A stretch of 30,235 nucleotides of DNA from JAEUMD01 sp937950105 (GTDB lineage: Bacteria > Pseudomonadota > Alphaproteobacteria > Rhizobiales > Hyphomicrobiaceae): contig DAISIT010000035.1 in the NCBI GenBank assembly GCA_036821845.1, positions 1 through 30,235 on the forward strand, written 5' to 3'. The notes beneath the pieces are model-generated. The model saw nothing but the letters and a program-made list of their open reading frames with translations. It was not told the origin of the DNA and did not search any database. Shown here one piece after another: positions 15,300 through 23,364 of the stretch. Numbering within the stretch: position 1 is the first letter of the stretch; each line of letters begins with the position of its first letter. Made by a program: the position numbers and the translations under genes.

Positions 15300-17234
15300 A
15301 TGGGGCGGTTGGATTCTGGACGGGCGCAGGGCTGCGACGTGGGGGTGGATGCTGTCCGGCCGACGCCCGGCATCGGCGTTCGGTTGCGGGCCGGGGCGGC
15401 AAGCGAGCTGATCCGCCGCCTCGCGGGTCTGCTGGCCGCTGTCCTGCTGGCGTTGGCCGTCGCGGCTCCGCAGGCGCTGGCGGAAACGCGGTTCGCCCTC
15501 GTCATCGGCAACTCGGCCTATGCGCGCGCGCCGCTTGCCAATCCCCGCAACGATGCGCAGGCGATCGCCGCCAGCCTCGCCACGGCCGGTTTCTCGGTCG
15601 CCACCCTGACGGATGCCGACATCGGCGCCATGCGCGAGGCGATCCTCGCCTTTGGCCGGCGGCTGCGCGGCTCCGACAGCGTCGGTGTATTCTACTATGC
15701 CGGCCATGGCGTGCAGGTTGATGGCGAGAACTACCTGATCCCGATCGGGGCCGACATCACCGATGCCAGCGAGATCCCGCTGCTCGGCTTGAGCCTCGGT
15801 GAACTGCTGAAGACCATGGAACGCGCCGAGAGCCGCCTGAACATCGCCATTCTCGATGCCTGCCGCGACAATCCCTATCCGGCAGCGACGCGCTCGGCGG
15901 CGCGCGGCCTCGCCCCCGTCAAGGCACCCGCCGGCACGCTGATCGCCTTCGCCACCGGACCCGGACAGGTGGCGCTCGACGGCAACGGGCCGAACAGTCC
16001 CTACAGCGGAGCGCTGGCCGCGGCCATGGTCGAAGTCGGCATCCCGCTCGAGGAAACCTTCCGGCGCACGCGCCGAGCCGTGCTCGAGGCGACCGCCAAG
16101 AAGCAGGTGCCCTGGGAGGATTCCTCGCTGACCGGCGAGTTCTTCTTCCGCCCGAAGATGGCCGAGCCCGAAGCGCGAACCTTGAACGGTGTCGCGCCGG
16201 CCGCCGGCGTCGATGCCGCCAACGTCGCCGAACTGGCCGACTGGCAGCGCATCAAGGACAGCAAGGACGCCGCGGCACTGCGCGCCCACGTCGAGCGGTA
16301 TCCGGCGGGTGTATTTCGCGAGCTGGCCGCGTTGAAAATCGAGCGGCTCGAGCAGGCGGTGTCGCCGTGGTCGTGGATCGTCACCGGATCGACCGCGAAC
16401 GTGACCGCCCGCAGCGACCAGATCGACGCCTACGAGCAGGCGCTGAAGATCGAGAGCCGGGCGGGCGACAAGGCCCAGTACGCGGAGGCGGCGGCGCTTT
16501 ATCGCAAGGCGGCGGAGCGCGGGCTGCCACAGGCCATCCATCGCCTCGCGCACCTGTACGATCAGGGGCTCGGCGTCGACCCCGACAAGGCCGAGGCGGC
16601 GCGCCTCTACCGCCAGGCGGCGGACTTCGGGCATCCGGCGGCGATGGCCGCGCTCGGTACGCTGACCGAGTTCGGCGAGGGCACGAAGCAGGATCTCGCC
16701 GAGGCCTTGCGCCTCTACCGTCAGGCGGCGGATGCCGGTGAGGCTTCGGCCATGACCAGCCTCGGCTTCCTCTACGCGAGCGGCAAGGGCGTGGCGCGCG
16801 ATGCCCAGATGGCGCGCCGCTGGTATCGCACCGCCGCGGACCGGGGCGAGAAGCGGGCGATGTTCAACCTCGCGCTCATGAATATCCGTGGTGAGGGCAA
16901 CCGGCCCGACCTCGCTGAAGCCGTGCGGCTGCTCGAAAGCGCGGCCGAGCAGGGCCACGCGGGCGCGCACCGCGAGTTGGCCTTCCTCTACGACGAGGGC
17001 CGTGGCGTGGCGAGAAGCCCCGAACGGGCGGCCTCGCACCTGCTCGCGGCGGTCGCGGCCGGTCACGACGATGCCGAACGCGACGTTCTGCAACGCCCCG
17101 GAGCCTGGAGCTTCGCCACGCGGCGCGCCCTGCAGCGTCAGCTCGCCGATCGCGGCCTGTATCGCGGCGGCGTCCACGGCATATTCAACACCAGCACCAA
17201 GGCGGCCCTGCGCAAGCTTGCGACCGGCTCCTGA
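15300..17234 (+). CDS. Exported caspase-like (peptidase C14) protein with Sel1 repeats and a peptidoglycan-binding-like tail
   Basis: The 644-residue product has a basic N-terminus and a signal peptide (RRLAGLLAAVLLALAVA, cleavage after QALA near residue 61). A caspase p20-like domain (about 63-290) opens with FALVIGNSAY and carries the His-Cys dyad: H136 in FYYAGHGVQ and C188 in ILDACRDNP. A linker (300-390) leads to at least five Sel1/TPR-like repeats (about 395-585) of the type A-LYRQAAD-GH--AM--LG-LYE-G-GV. The last 45 residues (ALQRQLADRGLYRGGVHGIF) resemble a shortened peptidoglycan-binding (PG_binding_1) domain. This layout points to a periplasmic protease or scaffold. ATG 15300 is used with GGGGAGG upstream; a later start is possible because about 38 residues precede the signal core. 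A haem protein gene follows 104 bases later. Confidence 0.88.
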   Translation: MGRLDSGRAQGCDVGVDAVRPTPGIGVRLRAGAASELIRRLAGLLAAVLLALAVAAPQALAETRFALVIGNSAYARAPLANPRNDAQAIAASLATAGFSVATLTDADIGAMREAILAFGRRLRGSDSVGVFYYAGHGVQVDGENYLIPIGADITDASEIPLLGLSLGELLKTMERAESRLNIAILDACRDNPYPAATRSAARGLAPVKAPAGTLIAFATGPGQVALDGNGPNSPYSGALAAAMVEVGIPLEETFRRTRRAVLEATAKKQVPWEDSSLTGEFFFRPKMAEPEARTLNGVAPAAGVDAANVAELADWQRIKDSKDAAALRAHVERYPAGVFRELAALKIERLEQAVSPWSWIVTGSTANVTARSDQIDAYEQALKIESRAGDKAQYAEAAALYRKAAERGLPQAIHRLAHLYDQGLGVDPDKAEAARLYRQAADFGHPAAMAALGTLTEFGEGTKQDLAEALRLYRQAADAGEASAMTSLGFLYASGKGVARDAQMARRWYRTAADRGEKRAMFNLALMNIRGEGNRPDLAEAVRLLESAAEQGHAGAHRELAFLYDEGRGVARSPERAASHLLAAVAAGHDDAERDVLQRPGAWSFATRRALQRQLADRGLYRGGVHGIFNTSTKAALRKLATGS

Positions 17235-17338
17235 GCCGCTTTGCCGGTATCAACCCTCTTCGCGACTGTGGCCCGCGCACAATTGGCGCTGGGCGAGCGG
17301 GCCGGTATGTTCTGCTGATTGGGGTCGGGTATCGAAGC

Positions 17339-20122
17339 ATGGACGCCGCGATCTGCGGCGTCGAAGGGAAGTGCGTGGTGCGGCAGTGCGTCGAGGTGAA
17401 TGTCGAGCGGCGGGTAACCCGCGTTCGACGCCGGTGCCGCTTCGGTTGGGCGCCGGGCTGGAGCCGCAGGGCGCTCGCCATTGTCGCGCTCCTGGTTTTT
17501 TCCCTCGCCGGCACGATCGGTGAAGCCGAGGCGCGCAAGAAGCAGGCTCGCGCCGTCGAACGGCGAGCGACGTCCGAGGTATCCAGACCCGCGCGGCCAC
17601 GGGCAAGGGTGACGCGAACCACCAACAAAGAGACCAATAGAGACACCGCACCGGCACCTTCCGCTGCGGCATCGCCGTCGCCCCCCCCCGCGCCGCTCGC
17701 GCTGCCGGACGTACTCCCATCCGTGCCGCCGCCCATGCCGCCGCGAGGGCAGCCCGATGTGCAGCCTGCGGCCGTCGCCACACCTGCCTTCGTCACCCGA
17801 GCCGCCATGACGATCCCGGCTCAACCTGTCGCGACGGCAACCGCGGCAACGGCGGAACGCGTGCTCGACAAGCATTGCGCGGGTTGCCACCAGGCGGGTC
17901 GCACCGAGGCAGGCGCGCCGCCGGCCGGAAACTTCGCCAATGTGCTCGATCTCGACGCCCTGGCGCGCAACGGTGCGTTGATCACGCCGGGCGATGCCGA
18001 TGCGTCGCCGCTCTATCAGTTGATGGTGGCGCGGCAGATGCCGCCCGACCCGCGCGCGCGTTCCGCGCATGGGGCGGTTTCTGCCGCTCCGGCGCCGGAT
18101 GGCGCGCCCGCAGCGGCGAACGCGGCGGCCGCTCCGAACAACAGCCCGCAGGTCGCAGCTGCCGGTCCTGCGGCAGCCGCGGATGGTCCCGATGCGCGCC
18201 CTGCATCGCAAGGCGCTGTGGCGCCGCCCGTCGACGTCGGCGCGGCGGAACTCGAGGCGGTGCGCGCGTGGATCGACGCTCTCTCAGGGAATACGGGCGA
18301 CTGTCAGCGGCGCGCGCATATTTCGGCGCAGGCTGTCGCGGCGACCATCGATGCCTGGACCGGCGAGATCGGCGGCGAACGCGCGGCGGGGCTGCGTTTC
18401 GTCTCGCTCGCGTCTCTCGCCAACGGTTGCGCCAGCGACGCCGAGATGGCCGCCGCGCGCCAGGGTGTCCTCAAGCTGCTCAACAGCCTGTCGTGGCTGG
18501 CCGCGCCGGTCGAAGTTGAAACGGTCGGAGACGATCTGGCGCTGCTTGCGTTCCGGCTCGGCGATGCCGGATGGTCGGCCGAGCACTGGGAACTGCTGTT
18601 GTCGCGGCTGCCGGCGGCGAGCCGCATCGCAGTCTCAGCCGACGCGGGCGTGCGGCTCGGCACGCCGCATCCCGTGCTGCCTGCCACCTGGCTGGCAGCG
18701 ACGGCTGCGGATCCGGCGGTCTATGCGCAACTGCTCGGGCTGCCGGCCTCGCTCGAGGCGCTGGCAGGCGTTGCCGGGGTGGCGCTCGACGATGCGCGCG
18801 AGAGCGGCAGCGTGAAGCGCGGCGCGGTGCGTTCGAGCGCGGAGACGGGAGCGGTACGTTTCATCGATTTCTACACAGCGCGCCGAGGTGCGTTCTGGGC
18901 CGCACACGATACCGCAAGGCGCGACGGCGATCCGCTCGACGAACCGCTCACCGGGTGGCTGGCATCGTCGGCCGCCGTCGATACCGACGCAACCGGCACG
19001 GCTGTGCCCGACAGCGGCATGTCGCGCGTCCTGATGGAGTTGCCGAACGGCTTCACCGCGTTTGCCGCATATGCGGACCGTGCATCCGCGGGCCCCGCTG
19101 CGGGCGACGCCGCCAGTCTGCGCTGCCTCTCGTGTCACGCCGCGGGACCACGCGGCTACAAGGACGAGCTTGCGCAACACGTCGCGTCGGCGGCCTACGC
19201 GGGCAGCGATCTCGGACGCGATCTCGTGCGCCAGTCCCTCGCCGGTGCGGGCGAAACGGCGCGGCTCGTCACGGGCCATTCCGTGCGGCATGGAGAGGCC
19301 TTGGCGAATGCGGGAGTTGCGCCCGATGTGACGCTCGACGGGCTGGAGCCGGTGACGGCGCTGATTGCACGTCACGAGCGGGACGCCGATCTGACGGCGG
19401 CGGCGGCGGACATGCTGATTGCGCCAGCCGATCTCGATGCCGGGCTGAACGAGGTCACGGGAGACGCGCGGGCACTGGCGCTGCGGCTGCAGCATCGTGG
19501 CCGCCTGACGCGCGCCGAACTCGAGCAGTTGAAGGCGGCGCTGACGCGCAAGGGGCCGATGCAGGTCGCTGCGGTCACCGCCTCGCCGAAGGTGGCCTCA
19601 CGCCTGCGGCTCGATTTGTGGCCAGTGGACGACCTGCCGCGGGGAACGGACGCGCCGCTGGTGCGGCTCGCGGTGCGGGCGTCGGCGCCGTGCCACGTGA
19701 CGATCGTCAACATCGATGTGGCGAACAAGGCGACGGTGCTGTTTCCCAACGAGTTCGACCGCGACAACCTGCTGGCCGCGGGCATGACGAAGGTGATCCC
19801 GGGCAACGGTGCGTCGTATCGCTTTCGCCACGCGTCGGGGGCGAGCGAACGCTTCGTCGCCATCTGCGAGGAGGGAGAGCCGGTGCCGGCCGGCGTGACG
19901 CCGGATTTCACCAAGCAGAATTTCACACCCCTCGGCGATTGGCCGGCTTTCATCGCCAGTGCCCACAAGGCGGCGGGCGCGCCGCGCATCCCGCTCGACA
20001 ACGGCGACGATCCCGACCGCCGCTTCCGCCGCGGCCGCAAGTCGGAGCCTGCGTCTCGCCCGGCTCCCGCCGTGACGCCGAGGCAGGCCCGCGCCGCGAT
20101 TTCCGTTTCGGCGATGCCCTGA
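17339..20122 (+). CDS. Exported multi-domain protein with two CXXCH haem c motifs and a DUF4384-like C-terminal domain
   Basis: 927 residues. A signal peptide (ALAIVALLVFSLAGTI, cleavage after AEA near residue 65) is followed by a proline/alanine-rich linker (70-165). A cytochrome c-like domain follows, with C180-A-G-C183-H184 and a candidate axial methionine M234 in ARQMPPDP. A second proline/alanine linker (240-300) and a helical middle region with LLNSLSW and GWSAEHWELLL come next, then a second haem motif C596-L-S-C599-H600. Residues 755-875 (VTIVNIDVANKATVLFPNEFD, then ERFVAICEE) match my memory of DUF4384, a domain often joined to caspase-like or kinase proteins. The start at ATG 17339 is uncertain, with no good ribosome binding site. 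The gene is in the same direction as the caspase-like gene. Function is unknown: a periplasmic redox or haem-based partner is inference. Confidence 0.75.
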   Translation: MDAAICGVEGKCVVRQCVEVNVERRVTRVRRRCRFGWAPGWSRRALAIVALLVFSLAGTIGEAEARKKQARAVERRATSEVSRPARPRARVTRTTNKETNRDTAPAPSAAASPSPPPAPLALPDVLPSVPPPMPPRGQPDVQPAAVATPAFVTRAAMTIPAQPVATATAATAERVLDKHCAGCHQAGRTEAGAPPAGNFANVLDLDALARNGALITPGDADASPLYQLMVARQMPPDPRARSAHGAVSAAPAPDGAPAAANAAAAPNNSPQVAAAGPAAAADGPDARPASQGAVAPPVDVGAAELEAVRAWIDALSGNTGDCQRRAHISAQAVAATIDAWTGEIGGERAAGLRFVSLASLANGCASDAEMAAARQGVLKLLNSLSWLAAPVEVETVGDDLALLAFRLGDAGWSAEHWELLLSRLPAASRIAVSADAGVRLGTPHPVLPATWLAATAADPAVYAQLLGLPASLEALAGVAGVALDDARESGSVKRGAVRSSAETGAVRFIDFYTARRGAFWAAHDTARRDGDPLDEPLTGWLASSAAVDTDATGTAVPDSGMSRVLMELPNGFTAFAAYADRASAGPAAGDAASLRCLSCHAAGPRGYKDELAQHVASAAYAGSDLGRDLVRQSLAGAGETARLVTGHSVRHGEALANAGVAPDVTLDGLEPVTALIARHERDADLTAAAADMLIAPADLDAGLNEVTGDARALALRLQHRGRLTRAELEQLKAALTRKGPMQVAAVTASPKVASRLRLDLWPVDDLPRGTDAPLVRLAVRASAPCHVTIVNIDVANKATVLFPNEFDRDNLLAAGMTKVIPGNGASYRFRHASGASERFVAICEEGEPVPAGVTPDFTKQNFTPLGDWPAFIASAHKAAGAPRIPLDNGDDPDRRFRRGRKSEPASRPAPAVTPRQARAAISVSAMP

Positions 20123-20179
20123 GCGCCGCAATCGTCGCGCGTCCTCCACGCGCGGCGTGAATCGGCGGCGCCTTTTTTT
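20123..20179 (+). terminator. Type B repeat copy (B7) followed by T7, serving as terminator
   Basis: Immediately after the TGA of the haem protein gene is a diverged type B element (20123-20172) with the apical stem GCGCGT/ACGCGC and the conserved right arm GTGAATCGGCGGCGCC. It runs directly into seven T residues (20173-20179), giving a full intrinsic-terminator layout on the plus strand. Confidence 0.7.
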
Positions 20180-20183
20180 GGCC

Positions 20184-20233
20184 GCGCTGCCGATTGACGC
20201 CCTCTCGGGCGATCGGAGCGCCCGCTCCGATCG
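20184..20233. repeat. Palindromic repeat, type A, copy A3, with an 11-base perfect inverted repeat
   Basis: Starts GCGCTGCCGATTGACGCCCT like A1 and A2. Its right part CGATCGGAGCG (20210-20220) is mirrored by CGCTCCGATCG (20223-20233) with two bases between. Here the order is B then A, the reverse of the copies at 8.5 and 9.1 kb. Confidence 0.7.
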
Positions 20234-20322
20234 TCGACCGCTCGAATCCAAGCCATCGATGCAACCTCTGGCCTCCGCCGGCGTTGTCTTCGCGTCGGGA
20301 CACCAACATCAGCGGAGGCAGC

Positions 20323-20799
20323 GTGAGCACGCACGGCGCAGGAATCGTTTCGCGGGCACGCGAGGCTTCGACGGTTGCACGTCTCAACGCGCGCCTCGAG
20401 CAGCTACTTGGAGCCGGGCGCCATCGCGCCGAGGCGGCGTGGCCAATTCCGCGCGAGTACGCGATCGGCTCGGCGCTGGCTGAAGCGATCGAATGGGTAT
20501 CGATCGCTGCCGTCAGCGACGATCCTTGTCCCGCACTGGCGGCAGCGGCCGATCAGGCGCGCCGGGCGGCGGCGCAGGAATGCCGTGCCATCCGGTTGCC
20601 CGCGTGTCTCAGGCCATGTGCCGACACCTTGTCGAACGATCCGCGCCTTGCCCGCACCGCTCGCCGTGCCCTCCGCCACCTGCTGGCACCCTATCCGACG
20701 CCCGAGGATTGCCGCGAAGCGGCTTATCTTCTCGATCTCGCGCGCGAAAGCGAAATGCTGCGGCGATTGCCCGCGGCACACGCCTCGCGCGGCGCCTGA
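20323..20799 (+). CDS. Hypothetical protein of 158 residues
   Basis: No family recognised. The start is GTG 20323, chosen because GGAGG lies four bases upstream; the in-frame ATG at 20194 is inside repeat A3 and would add a non-coding-like leader. The product is soluble and mainly helical by composition, with an alanine/arginine-rich sequence, five cysteines (four of them in the middle third, including a LPACLRPCAD segment) and no signal peptide or membrane segment. It sits alone between the repeat-terminated haem protein gene and the decarboxylase leader. Overlapping frames on both strands are less convincing because only this one has a ribosome binding site. Confidence 0.5.
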   Translation: MSTHGAGIVSRAREASTVARLNARLEQLLGAGRHRAEAAWPIPREYAIGSALAEAIEWVSIAAVSDDPCPALAAAADQARRAAAQECRAIRLPACLRPCADTLSNDPRLARTARRALRHLLAPYPTPEDCREAAYLLDLARESEMLRRLPAAHASRGA

Positions 20800-20962
20800 A
20801 CGCTCGGCCTGAAAAGCTCGTTTGTCATAATTGCAGCGGTTGGTCCGATCCACTTTACAGGGGGGTGGGTTTGCCCCATATGTGCCCATCTCGTCGCGCC
20901 GCGGCAGCTGCTTTGCCGAGCAGTGCCAACTGGTCCAACCCGACTGGTGGGGGTCCCATGGG
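20800..20962 (+). ncRNA. Candidate speF-type leader RNA upstream of ornithine decarboxylase
   Basis: 163 non-coding bases, less GC-rich at the 5' side and dense in short hairpins: GGCA-g-CTGC with GCAG-TGCC at 20903-20927, a G-run at 20860-20865 that can pair with GCCCC at 20873-20877, and TGGTCC/ACTGGT repeats near the start codon. The conserved-looking core reads GGTCCGATCCACTTTACAGG from 20842. A structured motif named speF is known upstream of ornithine decarboxylase genes in Alphaproteobacteria, and this region has the right gene, position and size class. I have not matched it to a covariance model, so the identification is inferred from context. Confidence 0.5.
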
Positions 20963-22147
20963 ATGGAAAGATTCTCTTCTGCCGAAGCACTGATCGCTAC
21001 CCGCCAGCCCGTCCGTCCTGTGCTCGGGCTTCGACCACATGCGGCCGCCCGTGCCGCGCGCTGGTTCCTCGACAACTTCCCCGGTGACGTCGCTTACGCC
21101 TACAAGGCGAACAGTTCGGTGTTCCTGGTGGGCGCGCTCTATGGCGCCGGCATCCGCCATTTCGACGTGGCCTCGCTGCCCGAGATCGAGGACGCCGCGA
21201 CCATTCCGGGCGTCGAACTGCACTTCATGCATCCGGTGAAGTCGCGCAGCGCCATCCGCCGCGCCTACGAACTCGGCATTCGCTCGTATTCGCTCGACAG
21301 CGAGGACGAGCTGAAGAAGATCGTCGAGGAGACGCGGCAGAGCTCGGGACCGGCGCGCGATCTCAATCTCTATGTCCGCATCGCCGTGCCGCCGAAGAAC
21401 AGCCGCATCCCGCTCGAGCGCAAGTTCGGCATCCAGGGGGCGGCCGCGGCGCGCCTGCTGCTGAAGACACGGCAGGTGGCGGCGGAACTCGGCATCACCT
21501 TTCACGTCGGCTCGCAGACGCAATCGCCGGAGGCGTATACGTCGGCGCTGGGCGAGGTGCACAAGCTGATCGTCAAGGCCGGCGTCGTCGTCGACCGCAT
21601 CGATGTCGGTGGTGGTTATCCGTCGCGCTATGCGGACGCCAACCCGGCGCCGCTGTCGTCGTTCATGGAGGCGATCGTCGCCGGGCTCGACAAGCTGCCG
21701 GTGCGTGACAGCGTGCGCGTGATGTGCGAGCCGGGCCGTGCGCTTTCCGCCGAGACGGAGAGCCTGATCGTGCGCGTCGACGCGCGCCGCGGCAACGACC
21801 TCTACATCAACGACGGCGCCTACGGCACGTTGTTCGACGCGGCGCATCTCGGCTTCGTCTTCCCGACGCGCCTCGTCAGCCGCCCTGCGGTCGCGGGCGA
21901 AGCGTTGACGCCGTTCGAGCTGTGGGGGCCGACGTGCGATTCGATCGACCAGATGAAGGGTCCCTTCATGCTGCCGTCGAACATGCGCGAGGGTGACTAC
22001 ATCGAGATCGGCAACATCGGCGCCTACGGTCGCGCCATCGCCGGCTCGTTCAACGGCTATGGCCGCTACGACGAGGTCATCCTCAACGACGAGCCCATGC
22101 TGTCGATGTACACGCCCGAGGCGCTGGGCCTCTCGGCGCAGGCATGA
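20963..22147 (+). CDS. speF: Ornithine (or lysine/ornithine) decarboxylase, fold type III
   Basis: PLP enzyme that makes putrescine (or cadaverine), the first step of polyamine synthesis in the cytoplasm. The 394-residue protein has the alanine-racemase-like barrel: PLP lysine K48 in YAYKANS, H181 in TFHVGSQ, the phosphate-binding glycines VGGGYP (215-220), CEPGRALSAE (255-264), NDGAYGTLF and the catalytic cysteine C325 in GPTCDSID. ATG 20963 gives the family N-terminus MERFSSAEALIATRQPV; the upstream in-frame extension runs through the leader. The symbol follows the use of speF for this gene in Alphaproteobacteria; lysine activity cannot be excluded. Regulation through the leader RNA is likely. 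A stable hairpin follows the gene. Confidence 0.92.
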   Translation: MERFSSAEALIATRQPVRPVLGLRPHAAARAARWFLDNFPGDVAYAYKANSSVFLVGALYGAGIRHFDVASLPEIEDAATIPGVELHFMHPVKSRSAIRRAYELGIRSYSLDSEDELKKIVEETRQSSGPARDLNLYVRIAVPPKNSRIPLERKFGIQGAAAARLLLKTRQVAAELGITFHVGSQTQSPEAYTSALGEVHKLIVKAGVVVDRIDVGGGYPSRYADANPAPLSSFMEAIVAGLDKLPVRDSVRVMCEPGRALSAETESLIVRVDARRGNDLYINDGAYGTLFDAAHLGFVFPTRLVSRPAVAGEALTPFELWGPTCDSIDQMKGPFMLPSNMREGDYIEIGNIGAYGRAIAGSFNGYGRYDEVILNDEPMLSMYTPEALGLSAQA

Positions 22148-22179
22148 GCGCGCGCGGCGCGATGCCCACGAACTGAAAG

Positions 22180-22203
22180 CGCCGGCGGCACCTGCCGCCG
22201 GCG
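22180..22203. terminator. Bidirectional terminator hairpin
   Basis: A perfect 10-base stem, CGCCGGCGGC/GCCGCCGGCG, with loop ACCT, lies between two convergent genes. TTGT follows on the plus strand and CTTTC on the minus strand, so it can serve both. Confidence 0.75.
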
Positions 22204-22219
22204 TTGTCATATGCGCGGA

Positions 22220-22738
22220 TCAGTCGAGGCGGCGTGGCAGCACGAAGTTCACGAGCGTGCCCGACGCGGGGAGAATCGTGCTCCAGTCGGCCGCCGTGAA
22301 CGAGAGGTGCGCGAGCGCCGCGGTCGGGAACTGCATGGCGAGTTCGGCGAGCATCTCGCGCGGACCGGCGCCGGCGAGTTCCAACGCCAGCGCGTGCATG
22401 CCCGGGTTGTGGCCGATCACCAGCACCGTCGTGTGCTGCGGATCGACGGCGCGGACCTTCGCCAGGATCGTCTCCGGCTCGGCGAGATAGAGCTCGTCGT
22501 CGAACACGACGGCCGGTGCCGTGCCCTCGATCTCACGCAGGACCAGCGTCAAGGTCGCGCGCGTGCGCACGGCCGTCGAGCAGAGCACGAGACCCGGGGC
22601 GAGACCCGCTTCGTCGAGGTGCTGGCCGATCGCGGCGGCGGCCTTGGTGCCGCGCTTGTTGAGCGGCCGGTCGAAATCGTCCTGGCCGGGCTCGTTCCAG
22701 CTTGATTTGGCGTGTCGCAGAAGGAGAAGGTTCAGCAT
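22220..22738 (-). CDS. SixA-like histidine phosphatase
   Basis: Small single-domain member of the histidine phosphatase (phosphoglycerate-mutase-like) superfamily, 172 residues. The phosphoenzyme histidine is H9 in LLRHAKSSW; the second catalytic histidine is H110 in IGHNPGMH. R57/R59 lie in CSTAVRTR, and the family acidic residue is E83. SixA in E. coli dephosphorylates phosphohistidine on PtsO-type proteins, but the substrate of this alphaproteobacterial branch is unknown. ATG 22738 is used. It is divergent from the PsiE-family gene, with 131 bases between. Confidence 0.9.
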   Translation of the reverse strand: MLNLLLLRHAKSSWNEPGQDDFDRPLNKRGTKAAAAIGQHLDEAGLAPGLVLCSTAVRTRATLTLVLREIEGTAPAVVFDDELYLAEPETILAKVRAVDPQHTTVLVIGHNPGMHALALELAGAGPREMLAELAMQFPTAALAHLSFTAADWSTILPASGTLVNFVLPRRLD

Positions 22739-22869
22739 GCCGGCAACGTCGTCGCGGCGGGCGGGTCTGTCAAGGCGGCGTGTGGCTGCGGGTTCGATTT
22801 GATCTCGCGCGTTGGCCGCAACGCTGCCCTCGTGCCAGAAGATGCGAACGGCTACAGGAGTGCTCCGCG

Positions 22870-23349
22870 ATGATGGATACGAACGGCCTGCCCGAGGACA
22901 AGTCGCTGCCGGAGGTGTTCCGCCGCATCAACCGCTTCGCGCTGCTCGCCATGGCGTGGGTGAACGGTTTCGCACATCTCGTCCTCGGCCTTGCTCTCGC
23001 AGCATCGGTCATGCTGTTCACGTGGCTGTTCTTCGACGACGTCATCAAGAGCTTCGGCCATGAGAACATGGCGCAGGGCTTTCTGCACGGTCTCGGCTCG
23101 CTGATGCTGCTGTGGACGGTGTCCGCGCTGATTACCGCCGAGATCCGCTATCTACGCGGGCATCCGCTGACCGTCGACACGTTCGTCGAGGTGGCGATCG
23201 TCGTCATCCTGCGCAAGCTCATCACCATGCCGGTGCAGTCGACGCTGCCCAGTCCGCAGGAATTCATCCTCTGGGTCGGCTCGGCCGTTCTGCTCGGTGT
23301 GATGTATCTGATCGTGCGCTATGCGTTGAGCTTCAAGCCATCGCCGTGA
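22870..23349 (+). CDS. PsiE-family (phosphate-starvation-inducible) membrane protein
   Basis: A 159-residue inner-membrane protein with four hydrophobic segments: about residues 18-50, 62-87, 101-118 and 124-150. The segments ITAEIRYLRGHPL and FVEVAIVVILRKLI match the PsiE family pattern. Its biochemical role is unknown in all organisms; in E. coli expression responds to phosphate starvation and cAMP-CRP. ATG 22870 (or the adjacent ATG at 22873) has AGGAG upstream. Longer in-frame extension to 22702 is not coding. It converges with a phytase-like gene only 15 bases away. Confidence 0.85.
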   Translation: MMDTNGLPEDKSLPEVFRRINRFALLAMAWVNGFAHLVLGLALAASVMLFTWLFFDDVIKSFGHENMAQGFLHGLGSLMLLWTVSALITAEIRYLRGHPLTVDTFVEVAIVVILRKLITMPVQSTLPSPQEFILWVGSAVLLGVMYLIVRYALSFKPSP

Positions 23350-23364
23350 CAGGCGCCGTTCTGC

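Noticed and set aside
14911..15402. N-terminal extension of the ThDP enzyme
   Set aside because: Arg/Pro-rich translation of the divergent promoter region; the family N-terminus begins at 14910.
15036..17177. 713-codon frame antisense to the caspase-like gene
   Set aside because: A GC-skew shadow: the plus-strand frame has clear domains, whereas the antisense reading has none.
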